A DNA stretch of 64,000 nucleotides from Bacteroidetes bacterium GWF2_38_335 (GTDB taxonomy: Bacteria; Bacteroidota; Bacteroidia; Bacteroidales; GWF2-38-335): positions 135,961-199,960 of the forward strand of contig MEOH01000009.1 of NCBI GenBank assembly GCA_001769535.1, given 5' to 3'. Positions within the stretch are counted from its first letter, which is position 1; each line of letters opens with the position of its first letter. The notes under the pieces were generated by a model that was not told where the DNA came from, made no database searches, and saw nothing but the letters and a program-made list of their open reading frames with translations. Both the position numbers and the translations under genes were made by a program. Positions 10,335 to 20,521 of the stretch are shown in pieces.

Positions 10335-13300
10335 ATGAGAAAGTATAATTACAGACCGATGGTATTTATATTCCTGTTATTTGCCGGAATCATAAATACA
10401 CTGCATTTATATGCACAGAAAAATGACGAAAACAGTTTGCTTTGGGAAATTTCGGGAAACGGACTTAAAAAACCATCATACCTTTACGGGACCATGCATG
10501 TGAGCAATAAGCTGGCATTTCACCTTACGGATACTTTTTTTCTGGGGATCAAAAACTGCGATCTGGTTGCGCTGGAAATAAATCCCGACAACTGGTTTAA
10601 GGAAATGACCGAATCAGATTACATGTCTGAAATGCTGGGCATCGACGGAACAAATTTTCAATATGGAGGCTTTTACAACACGGCTTTTGAACTCAAATTG
10701 TTACAGAATGCTGATTTTGCTTCGGTGCTGGCAACTGACCACAGTCTGACCAATTATCTGCTCTACCGTTTCGGAAGCATGGACGGCAATTTTGAAGAAA
10801 ATACCTACCTGGATTTGTTTATCTACCAAACCGGAAAAAAACAGAACAAAAAAATTGCCGCGCTTGAAAGGATGGATCAAATGCTGAAACTGCTCGAAAA
10901 ATCTTATTTGCCCGACGAAAACGATGTAAATTATTATGAGCAGAACGATATGTATGAGAAAATTATGGAAACGGGAAAAACGCCTCAGGAGCTCATGGAG
11001 GAGGCTTACCGAAACGGAGACCTTAAATTGCTCGATTCCATTTCGAACATGATGAATCCGTCGAAAAACTTTCACAAATACATGATTGTTGAACGAAACA
11101 AAATAATGGCACATACCCTTGATTCACTGCTTAAAACATATTCGGTTTTTGCGGGCTGCGGCGCAGCACATCTGCCGGGAAAAGAGGGAATTATTGAAAT
11201 CCTCCGGAGTAAGGGCTATACCGTTCGTCCCACTCAACGTACTTTCAGCAAAAAAGCCGATCAGCTCAAGGAGAAATCTGAAAAAACAGTTTTTCCGCTT
11301 AGTTATTCACGGCAATTTTCATCCGATTCACTGTTTTCGCTGAATGCTCCCGGTGAAATGCTCGAAAACGGTTCATTTGGAAACAACACCGAATATTTTT
11401 ACCCCGAAATGGTTAACGGATCTTCCTTTGTGGTTTCAAGAATCAACCATTACGGGAAACTTACCGGACAGGATGAGAATTACCTTATGAAACGCATTGA
11501 TAGTCTGTTTTATGAAAATATTCCGGGCAAGGTTATCAGTAAAAAAACCATCAACAAAAACGGGTATCCCGGTTATGATATCTTAAACAAAACGCGCCGG
11601 GGCGATTACCAGCGATTTAACATTCTCATCACTCCGCTCGAAATTATTGTAATGAAAATGGGCGGTATTGGAGATTTTGTAAAAACCGAAGGCGACAAAT
11701 ATTTCAATTCGCTGAAATTTGAAAAGAAATCCTCTGATTGGAAATCCTGCACATCCCGAAAAGGTGGTTTTACCATTAGCATGCCTTCTGGAGTTTTTAA
11801 AAGTCTCGACCACCTCGACCGCACTTCTTCAGGCGAACTTTATCAGGCAGTCGATGAAAAAGATGGTTCCTATTATCTGGTCATGAAAGCTTCGCTGCAT
11901 GATTTTGAATACATCGAGGAAGATACTTTTGAACTGAATTATATTACAAGTCAGGTACTTAAAGAACTGAAATATAATAAAAAAGGATCTGCCTTACTTA
12001 GTGTTCAGGGATATCCTGCCATTGATGTCGAAGCTGCTGATAAATCGGGAAATACCATTTTTCTGAGAATGATCATCAAAGGGGCTGATTATTATTTGCT
12101 TTGCTGCAAAAGACCTGAAAATAAAAAGCCGGAGGAGTTTTTGAAGTCATTTGCTTTTTCGGGCTATAAATACGAGAAAAAGTTTGAGGAATACCGCGAC
12201 ACCACCATGTTTTTCACGGTAAAAACCATCGATCCGCCTTCTGAATCGTCATCCCAGAATCTTTATCCCTATTCTTACGGTCTAACCGAAAAAGAAAAGC
12301 AGGAAATGAGCCATATGAGCAATTATCTTACCAAAAACTTCAAGTGCAGTCAAACCGGAGAGGAAGTACGGATTGAATATCTGAAATTTCATAAATATCA
12401 AAGCTATGATTTGATTGACAGCTTGTGGAGTGAAAATATTATGCAAATAACTTTTGCCAATGGATTAATTGTGAAAGAAAAGAAAATTTCACAGGTGGAT
12501 TCCCTGTATACCCTCGAACTTTTGCTTACCGATACAAACAGTACCCGTGCAATTCGTGAAAAGCTAATCCTCAACCGGGGTGTGTTGTACTGCATGAGCG
12601 CATGCATTGACACTATTTCGGGCATGGGAAATTATGCCGGAACATTCTTTAATACTTTTGCTCCTGCTGACACAATCATCGAAAAATCTGTTTTTTCTGA
12701 TAAAGCCCGGTTCTTTTTTGAGGCTCTGAAAAACGGTGACAGTCTGACAGTTAAACAAGCCCTCAATTCGGTCGATTTCGTAAACATTTCTGATAAACAT
12801 TTTAAATCGCTTTCAGAAAGTATCCGTGATAAAAAAGCATATAAATACACTTTGTCTGAACGGGCCGGACTAATTTCGCTTTTCAGCTCATTGAAAACAC
12901 CCGAATCAGTAAAATTTCTTGAAGATTATTACAATGAAATTGAGGATACAACTACACTTCAGATTGCCATTTTGAACACACTCACAAGTCAGAAAACAAT
13001 CGAATCAACCAGGGCATTTATAAGATGTATGGTTAAAAATACTCCGTTTACTAACAATACTTATGAATTTACAACACTGTTTTATTCCCTTTCTGACAGT
13101 CTTGAGCTAACAAAAGCTCTGTTTCCGGATATCATGCAATTAACGCAGTACTATGAATATAAGGGTTTTGTATATGATTTGCTAAGCACATTGGCAGATT
13201 CGGGCCTTATTTCAATAAAAAACTACGAACCCTATAAGGAAGCAATAATAAAGGAAGCCAGAATAGAGCTCAAAAAGCAGCAATCTGATAACGAAGAAAC

Positions 13301-13997
13301 TGAAACAGAGTATTCCTATAATGCAAAATATAACGATTACTATTATTACACAGGATCCGAAAGTGGCTATTTCTACGCATCCTATCCGTTTATGGATTAC
13401 CTGATTTTGCTTGCTCCGTTTTATTCAGAACCACAGGTAAAGAAAATATTCGATAAAATTTTCAGAATTAAAAATGATGAATTAAAGTTTGCCGCATCTG
13501 TTGTTATGGCAAAAAATCAAATTCCGGTTAATGATACTGTGTGGAGTTATTATCTTAAAAAGGATAATTTCAGGGTAACGGCCTACAAGGAAATGAAGAA
13601 GCTGAAGTTGGAGAGCAAAATTGACAATTCGCTGATAACACAGGAAAATATTGCAAAAAGTATAGTACTTTCAAGTTTTAACCTCACTCCAAAAGATACC
13701 ATTGTCTTTCTAGGCAAAAGAGAAACAAGCAGTAAGGGAAAAAAGGGCAATGTGTACTTTTTCAAAACAAAATTTGAAGCGGATAAATTCTGGACTTTGC
13801 TTTACACCGGATTTCAGCCATCGGATACAACACAGATCAGTGCTGAAAGTGATTTCGAATATACTTATGACCGTCTCAACCAGCTTAAATCAGTTGAGGA
13901 GCAAATAGATGAAAAAATTGAGGAGATATATTTGCTGGGAAGGCAAAGAGTTAGTACGTATAACAATTACGGTTATTATCCCTATTACGGTTATTAA
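10335..13997 (+). CDS. Very large TraB/GumN-family protein
   Basis: LLWEISGNGLKKPSYLYGTMHVSNKLAFHL and FAGCGAAHLPGKEGIIEILRSKGYTVRP; about 800 aa C-terminal extension. ORF open from 10251; ATG at 10335 preferred. Confidence 0.75.
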   Translation: MRKYNYRPMVFIFLLFAGIINTLHLYAQKNDENSLLWEISGNGLKKPSYLYGTMHVSNKLAFHLTDTFFLGIKNCDLVALEINPDNWFKEMTESDYMSEMLGIDGTNFQYGGFYNTAFELKLLQNADFASVLATDHSLTNYLLYRFGSMDGNFEENTYLDLFIYQTGKKQNKKIAALERMDQMLKLLEKSYLPDENDVNYYEQNDMYEKIMETGKTPQELMEEAYRNGDLKLLDSISNMMNPSKNFHKYMIVERNKIMAHTLDSLLKTYSVFAGCGAAHLPGKEGIIEILRSKGYTVRPTQRTFSKKADQLKEKSEKTVFPLSYSRQFSSDSLFSLNAPGEMLENGSFGNNTEYFYPEMVNGSSFVVSRINHYGKLTGQDENYLMKRIDSLFYENIPGKVISKKTINKNGYPGYDILNKTRRGDYQRFNILITPLEIIVMKMGGIGDFVKTEGDKYFNSLKFEKKSSDWKSCTSRKGGFTISMPSGVFKSLDHLDRTSSGELYQAVDEKDGSYYLVMKASLHDFEYIEEDTFELNYITSQVLKELKYNKKGSALLSVQGYPAIDVEAADKSGNTIFLRMIIKGADYYLLCCKRPENKKPEEFLKSFAFSGYKYEKKFEEYRDTTMFFTVKTIDPPSESSSQNLYPYSYGLTEKEKQEMSHMSNYLTKNFKCSQTGEEVRIEYLKFHKYQSYDLIDSLWSENIMQITFANGLIVKEKKISQVDSLYTLELLLTDTNSTRAIREKLILNRGVLYCMSACIDTISGMGNYAGTFFNTFAPADTIIEKSVFSDKARFFFEALKNGDSLTVKQALNSVDFVNISDKHFKSLSESIRDKKAYKYTLSERAGLISLFSSLKTPESVKFLEDYYNEIEDTTTLQIAILNTLTSQKTIESTRAFIRCMVKNTPFTNNTYEFTTLFYSLSDSLELTKALFPDIMQLTQYYEYKGFVYDLLSTLADSGLISIKNYEPYKEAIIKEARIELKKQQSDNEETETEYSYNAKYNDYYYYTGSESGYFYASYPFMDYLILLAPFYSEPQVKKIFDKIFRIKNDELKFAASVVMAKNQIPVNDTVWSYYLKKDNFRVTAYKEMKKLKLESKIDNSLITQENIAKSIVLSSFNLTPKDTIVFLGKRETSSKGKKGNVYFFKTKFEADKFWTLLYTGFQPSDTTQISAESDFEYTYDRLNQLKSVEEQIDEKIEEIYLLGRQRVSTYNNYGYYPYYGY

Positions 13998-14011
13998 TTT
14001 TTTCTTTTAAA

Positions 14012-15901
14012 ATGGGAGCACTTTACGGATTTTTTTGCAAAGAACATGATTTGCCGGCCAACACCGGTAAAATCATGGCAGATGCCTGTGGATATTGGGG
14101 AAGCGACAATAGTTTTTCTTTCAGTGAGCCCGGATTGTCGATGGGATACAACCATCGGTTTAATACCCCTGAAGCAGTTTTCGAATCACAGCCATATAAG
14201 AATGCCGGCGGAAATGTGGTTTTTTTTAACGGCAGAATCGATAACCGAAAATATTTAATCGAAGATTTAAATTTAACTGATTCTGCTAAACTAACAGATG
14301 GACAAATTGCCTCAGCGGTTTATAATAAATACGGTACTAATGCTGCCGCAATGATAGAGGGCGATTGGGTAGTGGCTGCCTGGAATTCAGAAAAGAAAGA
14401 ACTGAAAATACTCAGGGATCAGCATGGCTATTCGGCTTTGTATTATTACAGATGCGATAAATTTTTTGCCTTTGGTACCTGCATCAAATCGCTTCTTGCC
14501 CTTGATGCAATTCCTAAAAAACCAAATCTCAAAAGAGTGGCACAGGTTCTTACCTCATGGCAAGGCAATGGTACCACTAGCGGATATGAAAATATTTTCA
14601 GGCTTCCACCGGCCCACTTTTTGGAAATAAGCAAAAATCTGGAGGTGAAAAAAACACGGTATTGGTTTCCCGAAGAAACCCGTCCGCTTATCCTCAAAGA
14701 TGAAAATGAGTATTACACCCGTTTTTTTGAAGAATATTCGCGGGCTGTTGAGGTTCGACTCAGGTCATACAAACCCGTGGGCAGTCAACTGAGTGGCGGA
14801 TTGGATTCGGGGACTGTTGTGGCACTGGCGGCCGGACTGCTTAAAAAAGAAAATAAAAAGCTGGATGTATTCACTTCTGTGCCGGCTTTCAGTGTTGAAG
14901 GCATGACTTCGGCCCGGCGCTTTGGTGATGAAGGCGAACTGGCCAGGATGACAGCCGATTTTACCGGAAATGCTATCTGGCATCCCGTTGATGCAGCTGA
15001 TGTTGATCCCTTTAATGCAGTGCGCGAAAGTTTAAATGTACATGACGAACCATTTCATGCCGGCGCCAATGCTTTTTGGATAAATGAAATAAAAAAACAG
15101 GCTCATGGATTGGGATTGGGAACCATGCTTACCGGACAAGGTGGGAATGCCACCGTTTCGTGGCCTACGCCCGGTTTTTTGCAAATCATGTCGCGAAAAT
15201 CCGATCTGATAAAAATGAAGCATTTTTTTACCTGGTATGGATGGAGGCATGTGATACTGCCTTTGTACCTTCCGGATTCGGTAAAGACAAAAATTTCCGG
15301 AAAACACAAAGGCAAAATGCCCTTTCTGGAATATTCTGCCATCAGAAAAGATTGGGCAATCAGCAACAGGGTGTACGAACAGATGGTTGAAGAAGACCAT
15401 GACCCGTCCTTTTCAAAAAAGGGATCGCCCTTGAAAACACGTTTAAAGATAATTAAGCCCGGAAGCAGCATCGTCGGTTTTCTGCATTCGCAATCTGCCG
15501 CCATGAATGATCTGGAAATGCGCGACCCCACCTTCGACAGGAAATTGATGGAATATTGCCTTTCGGTGCCCGATCATATTTATGTTTCCGGAGGAAAAGA
15601 CAGAATGTTGCTCAGAAAATCCTTTGAAGGATTATTGCCCCCGCAGGTCTTGTGGAACATCAACAGGGGCAGGCAGGCAGCGGATATAGGGAACAGGGTG
15701 CTGAAATTCAGAAAATCAGGCGAAACAATCCTTGATGAGTTATCCGCTTCAGCACTTTGCCGTGAAATGCTGGACCTTGAAAAAATGAAAAATATACTTC
15801 TATCACTTGATAACTCAATGAACATGAAAAACAACACCGATACCGGAACTATTTTGCTCAGGGGAATTACGGCGGGATTGTTTTTATGTAGATTTGACTA
15901 A
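14012..15901 (+). CDS. Asparagine synthetase (AsnB)-family protein lacking the N-terminal nucleophile Cys
   Basis: Class II amidotransferase fold (FFNGRIDNRKYL) but N-terminus MGALYGFF rather than MCGI; PP-loop SQLSGGLDSGTV intact. Confidence 0.8.
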   Translation: MGALYGFFCKEHDLPANTGKIMADACGYWGSDNSFSFSEPGLSMGYNHRFNTPEAVFESQPYKNAGGNVVFFNGRIDNRKYLIEDLNLTDSAKLTDGQIASAVYNKYGTNAAAMIEGDWVVAAWNSEKKELKILRDQHGYSALYYYRCDKFFAFGTCIKSLLALDAIPKKPNLKRVAQVLTSWQGNGTTSGYENIFRLPPAHFLEISKNLEVKKTRYWFPEETRPLILKDENEYYTRFFEEYSRAVEVRLRSYKPVGSQLSGGLDSGTVVALAAGLLKKENKKLDVFTSVPAFSVEGMTSARRFGDEGELARMTADFTGNAIWHPVDAADVDPFNAVRESLNVHDEPFHAGANAFWINEIKKQAHGLGLGTMLTGQGGNATVSWPTPGFLQIMSRKSDLIKMKHFFTWYGWRHVILPLYLPDSVKTKISGKHKGKMPFLEYSAIRKDWAISNRVYEQMVEEDHDPSFSKKGSPLKTRLKIIKPGSSIVGFLHSQSAAMNDLEMRDPTFDRKLMEYCLSVPDHIYVSGGKDRMLLRKSFEGLLPPQVLWNINRGRQAADIGNRVLKFRKSGETILDELSASALCREMLDLEKMKNILLSLDNSMNMKNNTDTGTILLRGITAGLFLCRFD

Positions 15902-16042
15902 GTACTAGTACGGGTTTTAAAAAGAGACATAAATTCATTATGTTTAACAATAATAATTTATTTCATTATTATACATACCTCTCAATTGCTTATATTAACA
16001 ATATTAATTATTATATAACAAACTTTTGATAATTAAGTATTG

Positions 16043-16072
16043 TTGCTTACATCACTAATTATTTTATATTTG
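16043..16072 (+). promoter_or_regulatory. Bacteroidota-type promoter (TTG-N19-TATATTTG)
   Basis: TTG at 16043-16045, TATATTTG at 16065-16072, 31 bp before the ATG at 16103. Confidence 0.5.
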
Positions 16073-16102
16073 TAATGAGTTTCAAAGCAACCTATTACAA
16101 TT

Positions 16103-18718
16103 ATGAAAAAAATACTGTTGTTTACAGTCATTATTATGTGCTGTAATTATGTTTTTACACAAACAGGGATTTCTGATGTGAATTTTACCCCACAATCAAT
16201 GCTTCATGTACATATTAATTCGGCTTCGGGAAATTTGTTTCAATTAACAAACACCACAACCGGAAATGCAAGCAACATTGTTGGATTCAAGATCAATTAT
16301 GCCGGAAATGACATTAATTTTATAAATAATCAGGCAGGTTTCATGAGTTTTTACACCAGTAATACCGAACGAATGAGAATTCTTTCTGCCGGAAATGTTG
16401 GAATAGGCACTACTACTCCAAATGTAAGACTTGAAGTAAACGGAGTAACACGATCTGTTAATGGTTTTGAAGTTAATTCAGCAGATGTTTCAATAAACAA
16501 CAATTATGGAATTTACTGGCATGGGAGCAGTGACAGAAGCTATGCAATTTATCGTGAAGCTGGTGCATGGTCGAGCCCCTATCCCGATTTGCTGATAGCA
16601 TTTCATACAGGAATAAAAATCGGAGCACATTATACTTACGGAGGGACAAGGTTTTACAACAACTCGGATATGTTAACTGAAATTTTTTCAGTTGGTAACG
16701 GGGATAATCATATCAGGATTCCCAATGGCAGCATTTCCATCGCAGCAAATAACTATTTGAATTTTAACACCACAATTGGCGCAACAGGTTATGGTTTCCG
16801 TGATAATGCAGGAGTTCTTGAATACAAACATAGTGGAGGAAGTTGGGAACCATTTGCACAACCCCCGCTAATTCCGGGAGGAACCGAATGGTGGGTAAGA
16901 CCAACAGCCGCTTTATATATTCAGCCAATGTACAATGCTTTTGCCCGTGTTTATGACAATGGACAGCAGTTTGGCTATTACTATGAAGGAAACAATCCTA
17001 CAGGAGGTTTCTTCCACGGTGGTTCTGCAGGTGCAATTGGCACAAGAAGCGCTTCAACCAGTTTGTGTGCATTTACATGGGATCAATATCCTTTTACTGA
17101 TGTGGGCGGCGATTATGCAATTTCTGCAGCCGACCAGGTTACCTGGTCAGGTCTCTTCGGATATGGTGCTTCATACAATGGTATTACCGGTATCGGAGAA
17201 CTTGACTGTGGTGTCAGGGGTATTGGATTGGGTTTGTCATCGAATTCCGGAACAAACAGTTCATGGCCTGTGGTTGGAGTAATGGGTGAAGTTATTCAAA
17301 CCGGAACAAGTAATGGACAACAGGGAGTTTATGGCTGGCAGGCAGCTCCGGCCGGAGCAGGCAATTATGATGCTGGCGTATTGGGAAGAACCTCTCAGAG
17401 TGGCGCACAATCAGGAGGCGTAGTTGGTTATTATACCTCCTCGGTTGGCAGTCTGGTAACCTGCTTTTCATCTGCAAATTATGGTATGCTTGGAACAGCT
17501 AACTATGGCGGTGAGTTTTCAAATGGTATGAGAATTTATCCTATGGCTGCTGCACCATCTGCACAAACAGGAGCTATTTACTATAACAGTGGTACAAATA
17601 TAATGTATTATTATAACGGATCTGCCTGGACTGCATTTGGAGGCGGCGGTGGCGGTGATAACCTTGGAAGTCATACTGCTACCACTACTCTTAACATGAA
17701 CTCCAATCAAATCACCAACATTGCTGAATCATATAATAACGGTTGGTATAGAAACAACAATGCCGGAACCGGGCTTTACAATCAGGCAACCGGATCAGGT
17801 ATTTATTCTCCCAGCGCCAACCTGATGGCATTATACAATGCTTCTTCTTTGCAGATAACAAGTGCAGCAACAGCCGCAGGAAACCTCAGGTTTGACGCAG
17901 CAAACCCATACATTACCGCTTCATCTTATTTTATTGCTCCTGGTGGAGCATATTTTAACAGCGGCACAGTTTATACCGAAGCACAATTTCAGTGCAGGGG
18001 AGGTATTCATGATGATGCTCATGCAAACCTCACTGTGGCCGGTGGAACAAGTGGCAACACTTATTTTAACGGTGTAATATTTCTTAATAATGCCTCTGAT
18101 GCCGTTTACAGATCCACTTCAGGTAGGTTTGGGCAAGCATCCGGTTGGACTCCCGATAATTTGAGCACTTCTTTAAATGGGGTTTTTCTTGAGGGAGGAG
18201 AATCTGAAAGCGGTGGTTTTTTTGCCAACGGAGATATGGCTGCAATCTGGAGCCCGGGTGACAACAACCTTTTAGCAATTTTTGATGAAGACAACCTACC
18301 CACTACAACTCCCCGCGCTTACCTTGACGGAGCGGGTGCGTGGTGGGCCTGGGGATTTAATAACCTTTCTGATATTTCTGTAAAGGAAAATATTGTGTCA
18401 CTTGAAAATCCTCTTCAGAAAGTTTTGCAATTGAGGGGGGTAAAGTATGATCTCAAAGAAAGTGTTATTTATAATAATGAAATAAAACTTGGAAAATCAT
18501 ACAATGCCGAATCGCTTAAAAACCAATATGGATTTATTGCCCAGGAGGTTGAAATAGTAATCCCTGAGCTTGTAAATTACAGTGAAACACTCGACCTTAA
18601 AACAATTAATTATGATGGTATGATTCCGGTTTTGGTCGAAGCAATTAAAGAGCAACAAAAACAAATTGAAGAGCTCAAATCGTTAATTCAGCAATTACAA
18701 CAAGAAAAAGGTAAATAA
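16103..18718 (+). CDS. Exported protein with C-terminal Peptidase S74 / intramolecular-chaperone tail-fibre domain
   Basis: C-terminus NLSDISVKENIVSLENPLQKVLQLRGVKYDLKES...YGFIAQEVEIVIPELV...YDGMIPVLVEAIKEQQKQIEEL. Confidence 0.85.
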   Translation: MKKILLFTVIIMCCNYVFTQTGISDVNFTPQSMLHVHINSASGNLFQLTNTTTGNASNIVGFKINYAGNDINFINNQAGFMSFYTSNTERMRILSAGNVGIGTTTPNVRLEVNGVTRSVNGFEVNSADVSINNNYGIYWHGSSDRSYAIYREAGAWSSPYPDLLIAFHTGIKIGAHYTYGGTRFYNNSDMLTEIFSVGNGDNHIRIPNGSISIAANNYLNFNTTIGATGYGFRDNAGVLEYKHSGGSWEPFAQPPLIPGGTEWWVRPTAALYIQPMYNAFARVYDNGQQFGYYYEGNNPTGGFFHGGSAGAIGTRSASTSLCAFTWDQYPFTDVGGDYAISAADQVTWSGLFGYGASYNGITGIGELDCGVRGIGLGLSSNSGTNSSWPVVGVMGEVIQTGTSNGQQGVYGWQAAPAGAGNYDAGVLGRTSQSGAQSGGVVGYYTSSVGSLVTCFSSANYGMLGTANYGGEFSNGMRIYPMAAAPSAQTGAIYYNSGTNIMYYYNGSAWTAFGGGGGGDNLGSHTATTTLNMNSNQITNIAESYNNGWYRNNNAGTGLYNQATGSGIYSPSANLMALYNASSLQITSAATAAGNLRFDAANPYITASSYFIAPGGAYFNSGTVYTEAQFQCRGGIHDDAHANLTVAGGTSGNTYFNGVIFLNNASDAVYRSTSGRFGQASGWTPDNLSTSLNGVFLEGGESESGGFFANGDMAAIWSPGDNNLLAIFDEDNLPTTTPRAYLDGAGAWWAWGFNNLSDISVKENIVSLENPLQKVLQLRGVKYDLKESVIYNNEIKLGKSYNAESLKNQYGFIAQEVEIVIPELVNYSETLDLKTINYDGMIPVLVEAIKEQQKQIEELKSLIQQLQQEKGK

Positions 18719-18721
18719 TTT

Positions 18722-19054
18722 ATGGCTAAAATAGTATTCTCATTCATTTTGCTATTCTGTGGTCTGACTTGTTTTTCACAGAATGCCGAAAACAATAAAG
18801 CCAATGGTGTCCCTGAAAAAGACCCAAAAACAATTATGTGGGAAAAAATCAGAGCCGAATCTGTGGCTAAAGATACTGCAGTAAAGCCAGTTCAGAATCA
18901 AACCGAAAACACCAACGATCCCAAAAAGGAAATGTGGGAAAAAACAAGAAGGGAAACGGTAAAAAACACTGAAAATCCTAAACCTTTAACCAGCGAAGAA
19001 ATTAAAGCAATCGAAGAAAAAAAACGAAATCAGGCTAAAGAAAAAACCAATTAG
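18722..19054 (+). CDS. Small exported protein with internal WEKxRxExV repeats
   Basis: Signal peptide; DPKTIMWEKIRAESV and DPKKEMWEKTRRETV; 3 bp after the upstream gene. Confidence 0.6.
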   Translation: MAKIVFSFILLFCGLTCFSQNAENNKANGVPEKDPKTIMWEKIRAESVAKDTAVKPVQNQTENTNDPKKEMWEKTRRETVKNTENPKPLTSEEIKAIEEKKRNQAKEKTN

Positions 19055-19056
19055 AA

Positions 19057-20454
19057 TTGAGAACAATTTTATTCATATTGACCTTATTGCTGTGCCTTTC
19101 AATATTTTCTCAGGGCGTTGTGGTTAATGCTGGATATTTTATTGTACAGCCCTCTACAAATGTCGTAATTACAGGTAATGGAAACTGGACAAATAACGCC
19201 ACAGCGACTCTGAATATCGGAAGTTGGGTCAGATTTTCGGGAAATGCCATTCAGCGAATCCAGGGAACAAATACTACTGCCTTTTCAAATCTTGATGCAA
19301 ACAACAGTACTTCGGTTTTTGTGCAAAGGGATATATCAATAAATACCAGTCTGCAACTTACCCTCGGATATTTTGACCTTAGGGGAGCAATTACAACATT
19401 AGGCAACACAGCAAGTGTAACCGGAGGCGAAACAGAAACCAAGCGACTGCGATCTACCAGCAATGCAGGAGGAACCGACGATGGGTATGGAATAGGAACA
19501 GTTCGCACAACAAGGGTAAACCCAACCGGCAACGTGGCCAATTTAGGACTGGATTTCACTCCGGCAGCCGCTCTTGGAAACACCTTGTTGATCAGAGGTC
19601 ACCTCAGACAGGCTGGTTCAGGTAGCTTTACGGGAAATTACAGCATTTTCAGATATTATGAAATTCAACCAACTGTTCAATCAAATCTGACCATTAATGC
19701 CCATAATTATTTACATGCCGAGTTAAATGGCCATACCGAAGCAAATCTACAGATGTATCAGTGGTTTAATGGGGGCGGACCAAATTTCTGGACTCCAAGA
19801 GCAGGTACAATCAACACGGTTGCAAATACCGCTAATTCAACTACCCAGACAAATGTTCTGACTTTTTATAAAGTTACCCTGGGAAGCATTACCATTCCTT
19901 TGCCGGTTGAACTTTTAAATTTTAGTGCCAAATGTGATAATCCGTCAATTGAAATAAATTGGCAAACTGCAAGTGAACTGAATAATGACTATTTCACTGT
20001 GGAAAAAAGTCCCGATGGATTGAATTTTACTCCCTTAACAATGATTCCATCACGGGGAAACAGTTCAGAAATAGTTGAATACAGCACCTTTGACTTCTCA
20101 CCTTTTTCAGGAAATAATTATTACAGACTTCTTCAAACAGATCTGGACGGAACCGAAACATATTTTGAATTGATAACTGTAAATTGTAGTCAGGAAAATA
20201 TTGTTGAGGATATTTTACCTGTTTCACCCTCAGTTTATAATGTTGATGCCATTGTCAGAGGAAAATCAGGCAGCAATTATACCATTGTACTTACTGATGT
20301 TTTAGGCCAGATTATTTCGAGTAAAAATATAATACTTTCCGGTTCTCAGGAAACAGTAAACGTTTATGAAAACATCCTGGCCACAGGCGTTTACTTTCTT
20401 ACCATGCGTAGCGCCGAAAACCAGATAAGCAAACAGATTGTTATAGGGTTTTAA
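19057..20454 (+). CDS. T9SS type A sorting domain protein
   Basis: TTG start, signal peptide MRTILFILTLLLCLSIFSQG; C-terminal GVYFLTMRSAENQISKQIVIGF. Confidence 0.7.
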   Translation: MRTILFILTLLLCLSIFSQGVVVNAGYFIVQPSTNVVITGNGNWTNNATATLNIGSWVRFSGNAIQRIQGTNTTAFSNLDANNSTSVFVQRDISINTSLQLTLGYFDLRGAITTLGNTASVTGGETETKRLRSTSNAGGTDDGYGIGTVRTTRVNPTGNVANLGLDFTPAAALGNTLLIRGHLRQAGSGSFTGNYSIFRYYEIQPTVQSNLTINAHNYLHAELNGHTEANLQMYQWFNGGGPNFWTPRAGTINTVANTANSTTQTNVLTFYKVTLGSITIPLPVELLNFSAKCDNPSIEINWQTASELNNDYFTVEKSPDGLNFTPLTMIPSRGNSSEIVEYSTFDFSPFSGNNYYRLLQTDLDGTETYFELITVNCSQENIVEDILPVSPSVYNVDAIVRGKSGSNYTIVLTDVLGQIISSKNIILSGSQETVNVYENILATGVYFLTMRSAENQISKQIVIGF

Positions 20455-20459
20455 AACCA

Positions 20460-20492
20460 AAATCCGCAAACAATAAATATCTGCGGATTTTT
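20460..20492. terminator. Bidirectional hairpin between convergent genes
   Basis: AAATCCGCA ... TGCGGATTT stem with T-tracts on both strands. Confidence 0.7.
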
Positions 20493-20521
20493 GGATTCTA
20501 ATATATAGGGGTTTTAGGTTT

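Noticed and set aside
14012-15901. Complete lasso-peptide biosynthetic cluster
   Set aside because: No B1/B2-type transglutaminase-like protein and no credible precursor peptide; the only small ORF between 15901 and 16103 is a low-complexity N/Y-rich reading.
16103-20454. Prophage tail-fibre region
   Set aside because: S74 domain present, but no capsid, terminase, tail tube or integrase genes nearby, and the proteins have signal peptides.
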